DNA of 33,490 bases from Anaerolineae bacterium (GTDB lineage Bacteria > Chloroflexota > Anaerolineae > J102): NCBI GenBank assembly GCA_027002405.1, contig JALWZT010000343.1, forward strand, positions 1-33,490, given 5' to 3'. The translations under genes were made by a program, and so were the position numbers. Positions 16,542 to 25,406 of the stretch are shown here, piece by piece; the stretch's first letter is position 1, and each line of letters begins with the position of its first letter. The notes below the pieces were generated by a model. That model saw only the letters and a list, made by a program, of their open reading frames with translations. It was not told where the DNA came from and made no database searches.

Positions 16542-18116
16542 TCAATCATGTTCATCGCTTGTAGGACCGTATCTCAGCCAGCCAATCGCGATGATCACAA
16601 AACTTACGAGCAACAATAATACATACATGAAGTCCGACTTTGTTTCTAAAACCGCCGAGGCTGTTGACATGTTTTGCGATTGCACTGGCTCTTGTAAGAC
16701 CGAATTATCAACAGTGGGAGAATCGCTTTTTGCAATTTGGCGAGTTTCCTCAGTCTGTCTCATCCTACGGCGGTCGTCCCATGCAGCCACAAGCAGCGAG
16801 GTTAAAATCGCAATTAAGCCAGCGATAATAGCCGCGCGAATTTCTGGCGACTCGTTTTCCCACCGGTTTCGAACTAATTCTTCACCATTTACTATCAGGC
16901 TCGTGGTTAGACCAGCACTTGAAAGCAGTGGTTGTTGATGCAATTCCCCCATTTCGTTCACTATGAACTCACCTGCCCAGCGAAGATTAGGCTGGTTAAT
17001 GAATGACATCCGAATTGATGAAAGCTCATCAGTCGTGATGGTATCAAGTCCTACCGCCAGCTTACCAACCGTACCTTCAACTTCAATCATTCCAGAATTT
17101 GGATTAATTTCTAACAGCGGAGCATCAGAGGCAAGTCCAAAATCGGTGTCTACTGGAGATAATCTCAAAAATACTTCTTCAGACTGAGGGCGAGCATCGA
17201 AATGTAAAACTCCATCCACCGCTTGCAGGAACACGAGATATTTTTCCCCTGAATCCTCGATCTTTGGCATGTCATCAGCCCACAGAGAAAATGACTGAGG
17301 TATAATTAATGCCGACCTCTTTTCTTCGGGTGTATCGTAAATCCGAAAAATGACGTTTGATTCGGCATCGAGGAGTTCTGCTGCGGGATAAGGAAATGCA
17401 CGATTATTTGGGCATTTCTCAACTGCGTAAATTCTATTGAGTGAGTTTGACAGTGGATCATAATTCAGGGAAAAAGTCTCTTTGCATCCTCCCCTCATAT
17501 TCCATCCAAAGACCGAGTCAGGGCTGTTCGATAGAATATCCAGGATCGATGGAATCCGCAAACAGCAATTTCTGTTCTCGGGTGTTTCAATTATCAACGT
17601 CTCAGGTGATTTAGAGCTATAAGCAACATTCCCAAGCAGTTCTTCTGGAATTTTATTAAATGGAGGACGATATTCAACCATCTCAAAGGGGGGTTCCCTC
17701 CAAAGTTTAATAAAATACCTTCTGGTAGAGGTATCGAAATCCATGCCTACATTCCAGGACTCAATATCAATAACTGTAATCTCTACATTCTTAACATTAA
17801 CCCGCATAGAGCCGGTCAATGTAGTAGGAGGTTCAGGATATCCCAGTACGCGCATTGATAAATACTGCGTAGTCCCTTCGACTGTGCCAGCTCCTGTCAT
17901 ATTTGCGATGTGTCCCTCTCTTGGATGATGATCTTCATATAGATCCGTGGTGAAACGTAATGTTCGCCACGAACGTGCCTGCATCCGCATTTCCTGGGCT
18001 TGAGTAACGAAAAAGTAGAGATTTATCCACATACCCAGCGATACGATGACCAGAGCAATTAAAAAATAGGAGAGTATCTGAATATAATGAAGATAGTGAA
18101 GATTAGGTCTTTTCAT
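16542..18116 (-). CDS. Hypothetical membrane protein (N-terminal TM, large extracytoplasmic region, two C-terminal TMs)
   Basis: TM-like segments ILSYFLIALVIVSLGMWINLYFFV, AAIIAGLIAILTSLLVAAW, FMYVLLLLVSFVIIAIGWL. Confidence 0.65.
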   Translation of the reverse strand: MKRPNLHYLHYIQILSYFLIALVIVSLGMWINLYFFVTQAQEMRMQARSWRTLRFTTDLYEDHHPREGHIANMTGAGTVEGTTQYLSMRVLGYPEPPTTLTGSMRVNVKNVEITVIDIESWNVGMDFDTSTRRYFIKLWREPPFEMVEYRPPFNKIPEELLGNVAYSSKSPETLIIETPENRNCCLRIPSILDILSNSPDSVFGWNMRGGCKETFSLNYDPLSNSLNRIYAVEKCPNNRAFPYPAAELLDAESNVIFRIYDTPEEKRSALIIPQSFSLWADDMPKIEDSGEKYLVFLQAVDGVLHFDARPQSEEVFLRLSPVDTDFGLASDAPLLEINPNSGMIEVEGTVGKLAVGLDTITTDELSSIRMSFINQPNLRWAGEFIVNEMGELHQQPLLSSAGLTTSLIVNGEELVRNRWENESPEIRAAIIAGLIAILTSLLVAAWDDRRRMRQTEETRQIAKSDSPTVDNSVLQEPVQSQNMSTASAVLETKSDFMYVLLLLVSFVIIAIGWLRYGPTSDEHD

Positions 18117-18362
18117 TTGTTTTCAAGAGGGAAAGATAGCAGAATGAACTGTTATGCTCAAAAGCAACGCCCATCCGTTTTTTGCTGAGTTAGAATGGTT
18201 GCGATAGACACCCTTTCTAACTTTGATGAGAAAACTATGATGATCCTTGACATTCTATCACGATTTCGCTTCCTCAACGAAAGTCAATTTCCCCCTGGTC
18301 AATCCGAAAGCTGAACGGCGATTGGAGGCATGATGGCAATCAGAACATTTGTCCTCATCTCT

Positions 18363-18482
18363 CTTCTTTTGATATACTACCCCCACGGCCCGCAGCGGCT
18401 CGAGCGAAAGACCAGACGCAATGGCGCGTCCTGGTCTTTTTTCTTTTTCACCCATTCCCTGTCACCCCATATCCAGAACAAC
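18363..18482 (+). promoter_or_regulatory. Leader of the HTH regulator: -10-like TATACT (18373-18378) plus terminator-like hairpin (about 18408-18440)
   Basis: AAAGACCAGACGCaatgGCGCGTCCTGGTCTTTT hairpin with U-run; copy of 16231-16357. Confidence 0.6.
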
Positions 18483-18968
18483 ATGAAACCGCAGACCCTC
18501 ACCTATCGCCAATGGCAGGCGCTGCAGGCGGTCATCGATGCGCCCAACCTCTCCCACGCGGACCGCGCCCGCGGCATCGGCATCGCCGAGCACACCTTCC
18601 GCAGCCACCTGCGCCACGCCTACCGCGCCCTGGGCGTCCACTCCCTCACCGGCGCATTGGTCAAAGCCATGCGCCTGGGCCTGGTGCGGGTGCGCCCCCT
18701 GCACGAACCGCCCACGCCCGCGCTCTTCCGCCTGTCCACGCCCCGCCGCAAACAGGTATTGCAATCCCTCATCGACCAGCCCGAGCTCAACCTGGCCGCC
18801 CGCGCCCGCTATCTGGGCATGTCACCCCACACCCTGGACAATCACCTGCGCTTCATCTACGACGTGCTGGACGTGAACAACCTCAACGCCGCCCTGATCA
18901 TGGCCGTGCGGCTGGGCGTAATCACCGTGCCGCAGGATGAGGAATCGGAGTGGCGTGTCGCCGCATAG
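18483..18968 (+). CDS. Tandem LuxR/GerE-type helix-turn-helix regulator (161 aa)
   Basis: Two internally similar units: LTYRQWQALQAV...LSHADRARGIGIAEHTFRSHLRHAYRALGVHSLTGALVKAMRLGLV and STPRRKQVLQSL...LNLAARARYLGMSPHTLDNHLRFIYDVLDVNNLNAALIMAVRLGVI. Confidence 0.75.
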   Translation: MKPQTLTYRQWQALQAVIDAPNLSHADRARGIGIAEHTFRSHLRHAYRALGVHSLTGALVKAMRLGLVRVRPLHEPPTPALFRLSTPRRKQVLQSLIDQPELNLAARARYLGMSPHTLDNHLRFIYDVLDVNNLNAALIMAVRLGVITVPQDEESEWRVAA

Positions 18969-19051
18969 TTCTGAATGGTCTCAAGATTCGGACATTTCTG
19001 CTCCCATCTATCTTGTGCTAAAATACCTCTGAAACCCACATCCATTTCTTG

Positions 19052-19306
19052 ATGAGCCTTATGACCACGAACCGCATCCACTGGCAAAATCACATTGAAG
19101 TGTCGCCCGATTTGCATCACGGCGATCCTTGCATCAAAGGCACGCGCATTCCAGTCAAAATCATCATCGGCAGCCTGGCCGATGGCATGACCCCGGAAGA
19201 GGTGATGGCCGCCTATCCGCAACTGACCCGCGAGGATATTTTGGCTGCGCTGGCTTACGCCGCGGATATGCTCCATGATGATGTTCTCCTGCCTCTGGCA
19301 GCGTAA
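19052..19306 (+). CDS. DUF433 family antitoxin-like protein
   Basis: HIEVSPDLHHGDPCIKGTRIPVKIIIGSLADGMTPEEVMAAYPQLTREDILAALAYAADM matches the DUF433 pattern. Confidence 0.85.
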   Translation: MSLMTTNRIHWQNHIEVSPDLHHGDPCIKGTRIPVKIIIGSLADGMTPEEVMAAYPQLTREDILAALAYAADMLHDDVLLPLAA

Positions 19307-19318
19307 GGAAGATTGACA

Positions 19319-19684
19319 ATGCGCATCAAGGTAGATGAAGATCTGCCTCTGGTCGTGGCCAGGTTGCTCAGGGGCGCTGGATACGACGCGGAAACAGTGC
19401 GTGAAGAGGGACTGGGAGGGTACAAAGACCCAGACCTGTGGGAAGTCGTGCAGGCGGAAGAACGTTTTCTGGTGACTGCCGACAAGGGCTTCGGGGATAT
19501 CCGCGCTTTCCCGCCTGGAACTCATGCGGGCGTACTCTTGTTGCGATCTGATGAAGATGGTATCCAACCGCTCATCGAACTGATGAAGCAAGTCATGGCC
19601 TCTTACGATTTGGCCTTGTTAGCAGGTTTGTTGGTGGTGGCCACGCCAAGAGGCGTGCGCATTCGGGGCAGAAGGCGGGAATAA
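19319..19684 (+). CDS. DUF5615 PIN-like toxin partner
   Basis: MRIKVDEDLPLVVARLLRGAGYDAETVREEGLGG...ERFLVTADKGFGDIRAFPPGTHAGVLLLR; immediately downstream of DUF433. Confidence 0.85.
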   Translation: MRIKVDEDLPLVVARLLRGAGYDAETVREEGLGGYKDPDLWEVVQAEERFLVTADKGFGDIRAFPPGTHAGVLLLRSDEDGIQPLIELMKQVMASYDLALLAGLLVVATPRGVRIRGRRRE

Positions 19685-19690
19685 TTTTCT

Positions 19691-20587
19691 TTACTCCACC
19701 CGCTCCATACGACCGGCTAGATCTTCCAATCGCGGTTCGGTATACACCAGGATTGTGTTCAAATTGCTATGCCCGAGCAGCGCAGCCAGGCCCCGCAGGT
19801 CGCCCGGATTCGCAGCCAGGTAGCGGGTGGCGAAGGTATGACGCAGTACGTGCGGGCCAAAGGGTTTAACGCCCGCACGACGGGCATATTTGGCCAGCAT
19901 CCGGTTCACGGCACTGCGATCGGTCAGCGGCCCGCGCTGGCCCCACCACAGGGAAGCGTTGGGATCACCGGCCTGGGGATGCACCTCCAGCCAGACGGCC
20001 AGGGCCTGGCGCACGGACGCGGTCAGGGGCACGGTGCGATAGCCGCGATGCTTGCCGCGGCGAATCACCACCTGGCCCGAGCGCTCGCCCAGGGTCGCGT
20101 CCCCCACCCTCAAGGCCAGCAATTCGCCCACCCGCAGGCCCGCGCCGACCAGCAATGCCACCATCGCGATATCGCGAAGGTTGCCGCCCGCGTCCACGTC
20201 CCGCAGGAAGCGACGCAGGTCGCGATCGGTCAGGCTCTTGGGCTGGCGGGCCTCGGGCCGGATGCCGGAGACGCCCGCGGCGGGGTTGCCCGCGAGGAGG
20301 CCCTGCCCGCTGGCCCAGGCCAGGAAGCGGGAGAGCGCGGTCAGACGCTGGTTGATGGTGGCGGGCCTGGCTTTCTCGGAGGTCTGCTGGTGCGCCTGCC
20401 AGTCCGCAATGTCGCGGGGCAGCAGCTCGTCCAGTTGAGGCAGGGCGTCGTAGGTGGCCTCATACCAGCGGGCGAAATGGGCCAGGGCGCGGTGGTAGGC
20501 GGCACGGGTGTGCGGGCTTTTGCCCTGGGCTTCCAGGTGGGCCAGCCACTGATTTTGGGCGGTGATGGAGTCGGTTTCGGCGGTCAT
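19691..20587 (-). CDS. Tyrosine recombinase/integrase (XerC/D-like)
   Basis: GAGLRVGELLALRVGD (first catalytic Arg), HVLRHTFATRYL (HxxR), GHSNLNTILVYTEP (catalytic Tyr); N-terminal SAM-like core-binding domain. Confidence 0.9.
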   Translation of the reverse strand: MTAETDSITAQNQWLAHLEAQGKSPHTRAAYHRALAHFARWYEATYDALPQLDELLPRDIADWQAHQQTSEKARPATINQRLTALSRFLAWASGQGLLAGNPAAGVSGIRPEARQPKSLTDRDLRRFLRDVDAGGNLRDIAMVALLVGAGLRVGELLALRVGDATLGERSGQVVIRRGKHRGYRTVPLTASVRQALAVWLEVHPQAGDPNASLWWGQRGPLTDRSAVNRMLAKYARRAGVKPFGPHVLRHTFATRYLAANPGDLRGLAALLGHSNLNTILVYTEPRLEDLAGRMERVE

Positions 20588-20763
20588 CACGATTATGTTG
20601 CCACTTTTTCGGGCGTTATCGGTTGAGAACGGGTGGGTTTCAGGACATTTCGACGCCCCAAGTATAGCATTTTCTGCAATCGTGCGCCACATAATACACG
20701 TTATGTTGCTACTTTATGGCCATCATCAAGCATGCCCCACTTCCCGTCTTCATTTTTTCTATA

Positions 20764-20792
20764 TTGACAAAATCACTGAATTCGAGTATGAT
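20764..20792 (+). promoter_or_regulatory. Near-consensus sigma70 promoter (TTGACA, 17 nt, TATGAT)
   Basis: TTGACA 20764-20769, 17-nt spacer, TATGAT 20787-20792. Confidence 0.65.
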
Positions 20793-20797
20793 ATAGA

Positions 20798-20881
20798 TGC
20801 CAGTGGACGAAACTCGGCTCCATGCCGTGTGGTTGTCGGACTGTGGTCTGACAACCCTATATCCCTGGCTATTTTTATTTT
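20798..20881 (+). ncRNA. Candidate small structured RNA
   Basis: Downstream of the near-consensus promoter; hairpins CGGCtccatGCCG and GGTTGTCGGACtgtgGTCTGACAACC (11 bp, 20831-20856), then TTTTTATTTTT; no convincing ORF. Confidence 0.4.
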
Positions 20882-21720
20882 TGATGGGTAATGCGTCCCT
20901 TTAGCGCCTCAAGGGTCAGGGGTTTCTTCCGCGTGTAGTACATCCCATAACGGGCGTTACGCGTGTCGTCGATGTCATGGATGAAGCGGAAAGCTGGCTG
21001 GAGATAGAGAACGTACCGATCTTCGCCTCGTTCATACAAGCGTTGGAGCGCCCAGAGAAAATAATCGGCTACCTGGAGTCCACCTGTTTGGGCCGGCGTG
21101 CTGGGAATGATATGAATGGTAGGGTCATGTGAAACGCCCCATTGTTCTGCAAAACGCCGCCTTGCTGTTTGTAACGCAGTCTGGAGCGCCTTTGTCCTGT
21201 CCGATTTGCCCCGTGTCGCAAAGAAGATATCGTATTCGTCTTCCTTGTGAAGCATATTTTTGAAAAGTCTTCTCACCATGTAGTCGTATAACTCATTCGG
21301 ATGATAGCGATAAGCCGAATCATTCTCATTGCGCTGCAGAACGTAAGACAACACTTCGCGCTTGTCGCGAATGACGGCCAAAAAACGTATCTTATCGCTG
21401 TGACGGCGTAATATCTTGAATACTTCCCACCTCACTTCAGGGATGTCATCTTTGGCATGAAAATAGAGCGCAGTTTTGCGGCGGTGAGGCTGCATTGAGG
21501 GGATAGTCTTAAAATAAGGATCGGCAAGCAATTCCTGTCGCAACTGCTCTAATTCCCCGGTAATGATGGATGGATCAAGAAGATCAACAAAACCCAGCAT
21601 GAAAAACCTGGAACACCCCTCCTGGCCGATAATAATTTTGCCTCGGCGACTAAAGAGAGTGCCGTCTCCAGCTTCATCAACGAAATAATATCGTTTTGAT
21701 ACGGATAGTTTCATTGCCAT
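20875..21720 (-). CDS. DUF3800 domain protein
   Basis: YYFVDEAGDGTLF ... HAKDD ... IIPSTPAQTGGLQVADYFLWALQRLYERG, as in DUF3800 (RNase H-like fold family). Confidence 0.75.
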   Translation of the reverse strand: MAMKLSVSKRYYFVDEAGDGTLFSRRGKIIIGQEGCSRFFMLGFVDLLDPSIITGELEQLRQELLADPYFKTIPSMQPHRRKTALYFHAKDDIPEVRWEVFKILRRHSDKIRFLAVIRDKREVLSYVLQRNENDSAYRYHPNELYDYMVRRLFKNMLHKEDEYDIFFATRGKSDRTKALQTALQTARRRFAEQWGVSHDPTIHIIPSTPAQTGGLQVADYFLWALQRLYERGEDRYVLYLQPAFRFIHDIDDTRNARYGMYYTRKKPLTLEALKGRITHQK

Positions 21721-21894
21721 TTCCTTTGAAGTGATAGCAATAATTTTACCACATCTGTTCTAAAATAGCCCAACCCCGCCATTGTCGGCCCGGCGCTTCC
21801 CTGTCAGAATGAGGGCAGGTTGCTAGATGGCAACCGTTGACTTCCCACCTCCCCTCCTTCTCGCTCCCTTCTCTTCTCCCACCTCCGCTCCCCG

Positions 21895-21928
21895 AAAAGG
21901 CCTCGCATAGAACCGTGCGGGGCCTTTT
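21895..21928 (+). terminator. Terminator-like hairpin in the leader of the 22009 gene
   Basis: AAAAGGCCTCGCA tagaaccg TGCGGGGCCTTTT. Confidence 0.6.
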
Positions 21929-21937
21929 CCGTGTCGG

Positions 21938-21996
21938 GGACGATAGACCATGGACGGGGGACGATGCCGTCTATCGTCAATCGTCCGTCGTCTCCG
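21938..21996. repeat. Heptad-periodic palindromic repeat
   Basis: gacgata/gaccatg/gacgggg/gacgatg then ccgtcta/tcgtcaa/tcgtccg/tcgtctc. Confidence 0.6.
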
Positions 21997-22008
21997 CCTG
22001 ACTGCATT

Positions 22009-22629
22009 ATGGAAGTCAATCTCCGAACCCTCCTCAAAGAAGTCGCTGTCATCGCCCTGCTGGGCGCGCTGGCCCTGGGCCTGTACGCGTTTATCACCCG
22101 CGAACGAACGTCGCCGCCCGAAACGACAGCAACGCCAATGGCTCCGGCTGCATCCACGCCCGCACCAGTCACCCTGCACGACGACGCCAGCGCCTGGAAC
22201 GCCGAGCTGACCTATCCCGACGCCCTGACCGAGATCATCGATGCTCCCGCCTTCCAGAAGCGCTTCCCCAAGGGCCTGACCGTCACCCTCATCGCCGACG
22301 CCCGCGCGCCCGAAGCCCTGCGCGGCGAGTATGACGATGATCCCTTCGCCCTGCGCTTCGGCGCGGTCTGGCCCGAGCCCCAACCCGGCCAGACCATCAA
22401 GCCCGAGATGGAGGCCTGGGCTGACTGCGTGCGGGATTTCGAGCTCGGCCCCAGCGACGCACTCCGCTGCTATCTCTTCGCCCGCGGCGAACCGGGCGAG
22501 ACCCTCGACCGCCTTGCATCCTCCGCCCTGCACCAGGCCCTGCGCTACGCACTCACCGGCCGCATGATCCCCAATCCATCATGGACGCCCGACGACGCCT
22601 TTCTCTCGCTCTCCCCCTCCTCGCCCTGA
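22009..22629 (+). CDS. Membrane-anchored hypothetical protein (206 aa)
   Basis: MEVNLRTLLKEVAVIALLGALALGLYAF TM followed by a Pro/Thr/Ala-rich linker. Confidence 0.65.
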   Translation: MEVNLRTLLKEVAVIALLGALALGLYAFITRERTSPPETTATPMAPAASTPAPVTLHDDASAWNAELTYPDALTEIIDAPAFQKRFPKGLTVTLIADARAPEALRGEYDDDPFALRFGAVWPEPQPGQTIKPEMEAWADCVRDFELGPSDALRCYLFARGEPGETLDRLASSALHQALRYALTGRMIPNPSWTPDDAFLSLSPSSP

Positions 22630-23549
22630 CCCTGGCCCTGCTCGGGCTTTTCCTCCTGCGCTCGGGCGGGAGCCAGTCCGCCTGCGCCACCGGCAACTGC
22701 CAGGCCTGGTACTGCGACCGGGTCATCGCCGGACAGTGCTACCAGCGCAACGGCGACGGCAGCTACTCCCCCACCAACCCCGTGGGCTGCGTGGGCAACT
22801 GCTCCGGCGGCTCGGGCGAGTGCAGCTTGGGCACCTGTCCTTCTGGCAAGGGATACAAGTGCTGCGCCCAGTCAGGCCAAGGGGGCTGCGGGCCGATCCT
22901 GATGGGCGTGCGCGGCTCCGACTGCTGCGGGGGCAACGGCGAACGCACGCCGCAGCCCACAGCCACGCCCACCCCGCCCGCGTGCAGCGGCACGCGCGTA
23001 AACGTCACCAAACCGAGGGGCAGCTATGAGCAAGAGCCCAAGCACGTCATCGTGGTGGGGCAAGATCCCTCGGTGCGGGGCTTCACGCTGAAGCTGGATT
23101 TGCACGGCGGCCGGGCCGAGAAGTGGGAGCTGGAATCGAAGCAGATCTGCACCCGCGTCGTGGGCGCCTATCCCGACGACTGTCCCTCCGGCCCCTGGCG
23201 CTGGACCTGCGCATGGACCCGCATCGAGCGCCACAACGACCCCATCGTCAAGGTGGAGATCGCCATGCGGCTGCACGAGTCCACCATCGCCTGGATCGAT
23301 GGGGATCTGGCGGCCCGGTATCCGGGCGTGCATCGCACCGAGCCGTTGCCCAAGGTGTTCACCGTGTGGCAGGGCCGGGCCATGCGGGTGCGGGAGGACT
23401 GGCATTACCTGCCCTCGGATCCGGGCGTGCATGGCGGGCGCATCCTCATCACCACCGCGGGCACGGCCATCAATCCGCCGCAGCACGTGAGCATCCCCTT
23501 CGAGGTGAAGGTGTACCTGAAGGACACGACGCTGTGGGAAGGGGAGTGA
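22581..23549 (+). CDS. Secreted or anchored Cys-rich hypothetical protein (322 aa)
   Basis: Signal/anchor RRRLSLALPLLALTLALLGLFLL, about 15 Cys in the next ~100 residues, PTATPTPP linker, C-terminal globular part. Confidence 0.65.
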   Translation: MDARRRLSLALPLLALTLALLGLFLLRSGGSQSACATGNCQAWYCDRVIAGQCYQRNGDGSYSPTNPVGCVGNCSGGSGECSLGTCPSGKGYKCCAQSGQGGCGPILMGVRGSDCCGGNGERTPQPTATPTPPACSGTRVNVTKPRGSYEQEPKHVIVVGQDPSVRGFTLKLDLHGGRAEKWELESKQICTRVVGAYPDDCPSGPWRWTCAWTRIERHNDPIVKVEIAMRLHESTIAWIDGDLAARYPGVHRTEPLPKVFTVWQGRAMRVREDWHYLPSDPGVHGGRILITTAGTAINPPQHVSIPFEVKVYLKDTTLWEGE

Positions 23550-23774
23550 GGGTTATACAAAATTATCCCACAAAAATGGGAGTTTCATTCTCGGGTTTGG
23601 AAGAAACTATTGGTGAACAGTGATTGAGAAAATTCTCTTGGGTGAGTTTGTCAACTAAGGTATTATGATCTAGAATTTCACATATAAACTGCAAAAGTTG
23701 TGACCAAACATTCGCGTTAGAGATTGTTTGGAAATATCCCTCATCTACCGTCTGTTGCTGGTGACCTGAAAATT

Positions 23775-24425
23775 ATGAAAAACCCTGCAAACGTAGAATA
23801 TGTGTCGCAATTTTTATTGGCTGAGTTTAATTCCCTTCAAGATAGGGCTCGCGCTTACGAAGAAATTAAATCAAGTCGTGTCAATTTTTTCTTACTGATT
23901 GTCGCTGCATTTGGTGCCGTTTTTTCAACAATTCTAGACATTTCGTTCATGGCTAGTTTTGTTTATGAGGCATTAGCTATAACTGCATTGATCATTTTCC
24001 TTCTGGGAATAGCAACACTTAAAACTCTAATTGACTATTCCGTAGCAATCGTGATTTTTTATAGAAAAGCAGGACGAATCAGAAAATGGTTTGTCAACTT
24101 AGACTCCGAAATTGAAAAATACATTGCTTTTGATGCTACTGATGAAAAACCAAGATTTATAGTAAGAAAGGGATTGATACATTGGCGTGGTGGTGAACTA
24201 ATACTATTACTTATAAACTGTTTCTCTGCTTCTCTTTTTGCTGTTATGAGCATTTCCTACATTTTTTATATTCCCATCATAATTCAGTTATGTCTTTGGG
24301 TTATCGCTGTTGTGTTGTTTTGGAATATTCAGGTATCTTATATTAAAAGAAAGATGATAAATGCGGAAAATTCAAATTGGTCCCAAAGAGAAAGTCACTT
24401 CAGGATCATCGAGTTCACAAAATAG
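23775..24425 (+). CDS. Multi-TM hypothetical protein, paralog of 32416-33084
   Basis: FYRKAGRIRKWFVNLDSEIEKYIAFDATDEKPRFI aligns with YYRRAGRIRQWFVDNAPTVEKYIPFTVTDERPPLY of the second ORF; ATG at 23775 preferred to the TTG at 23724. Confidence 0.7.
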   Translation: MKNPANVEYVSQFLLAEFNSLQDRARAYEEIKSSRVNFFLLIVAAFGAVFSTILDISFMASFVYEALAITALIIFLLGIATLKTLIDYSVAIVIFYRKAGRIRKWFVNLDSEIEKYIAFDATDEKPRFIVRKGLIHWRGGELILLLINCFSASLFAVMSISYIFYIPIIIQLCLWVIAVVLFWNIQVSYIKRKMINAENSNWSQRESHFRIIEFTK

Positions 24426-24544
24426 TTGTCTGGGAACTCGATGTTAAGTCGAAGACGCTATACAATCGACATACAACCCCGCCATTGCGCCAGGCCCGAG
24501 CATCTGCCAAACTGAAACGTAATCCTCGCATCTCCTGACGCCCG

Positions 24545-24585
24545 AGAAAGACGCCACGTTCATCGTGAGCGTCTTTCTGTTTTTA
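24545..24585 (+). terminator. Terminator-like hairpin in the leader of the 24724 gene
   Basis: AGAAAGACGC c ACG ttcat CGT ga GCGTCTTTCT GTTTTT. Confidence 0.6.
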
Positions 24586-24723
24586 GGGCAACCTTCGTCC
24601 TGACATTTGTGGCGAGTTTCGGCTGCGCCAAGCGTAAAACGTCGGGATTGGCTCACAGAGAAATGACGTTTGACGTCTTGACGTTTGACGATCTCCACAA
24701 ACCGCGCCACTTTCAGTTCCCTC

Positions 24724-25311
24724 ATGCTCGACTTTCTCCACACCCTCCTCATCTACGAGGCCAACGGTTTCCTGGCCCTCATGTACGTTTTCTGGGAGCA
24801 TCTGGCTGGCATTTTGGTGCTGGCCAGCTTCAGCTTCTTCACGGCCCGCGCGCCCGCGGGGCAGCGGGCCTGGACCGTCGGCGCGGGGATGCTGGCGCTG
24901 CTGGCCGCGTTCCTGGCTCCCACGCCCGCGCCCTTCTTGCTGGCGGCCATGAGCCTGGCGGGTGTGGCCGCAGTGCTGCTGGACAAATTCAATCCCGACG
25001 CGCTGCGCTGGCGCATCACCGGCGGGCTCACCCTGTACGCGCTGGCGGCCCTGGCCCACCTGGGATATCAGGCCTACCTTGCCGGGGTGGACGCAGCAGC
25101 GTGGGCGCAGGCCATCGGCGGGCAGGGGGAGGCGTCCGCGGCGCTGGCCCAGGGCCGGGCCTTTGTGGAAACCCTGGCCACCTGGGGCCTGTGGCTGATC
25201 CTGCCGCTGGGATATTTCTCCCTCCTGGCCCAGGTGCTGCTGGCGCATCCGCCGTTGAGCGCCAGGCCCGATGAGATCATCACGGCGGTGCGGACGCGGG
25301 AGAAACATTAG
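24724..25311 (+). CDS. Hypothetical multi-TM membrane protein (195 aa)
   Basis: MLDFLHTLLIYEANGFLALMYVFWEHLAGILVLASFSFF and further hydrophobic segments. Confidence 0.65.
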   Translation: MLDFLHTLLIYEANGFLALMYVFWEHLAGILVLASFSFFTARAPAGQRAWTVGAGMLALLAAFLAPTPAPFLLAAMSLAGVAAVLLDKFNPDALRWRITGGLTLYALAALAHLGYQAYLAGVDAAAWAQAIGGQGEASAALAQGRAFVETLATWGLWLILPLGYFSLLAQVLLAHPPLSARPDEIITAVRTREKH

Positions 25312-25404
25312 AACGCAGATAACGCTGATGCACGCAGATCATCGCAGATAAAAAATCAGAAAAAATCTGCGGAAATCAGCAGTTATCTGCGCTATCTGCG
25401 TTCC
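25311..25404. repeat. Intergenic inverted repeat built of GCAGAT/ATCTGC units
   Basis: GAACGCAGATAACGCTGAT...CGCAGATcatCGCAGAT...ATCTGCGGAAATCAGCAGTTATCTGCGCTATCTGCGTTC. Confidence 0.65.
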
Positions 25405-25406
25405 CC

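Noticed and set aside
18512-18940. Alternative frame ORF rich in Arg/Pro/His over the HTH regulator
   Set aside because: GC-driven shadow ORF of the regulator gene.
24640-24700. Direct repeat GACGTTTGACG...GACGTTTGACG
   Set aside because: Only two short copies; not enough for a repeat element or CRISPR.
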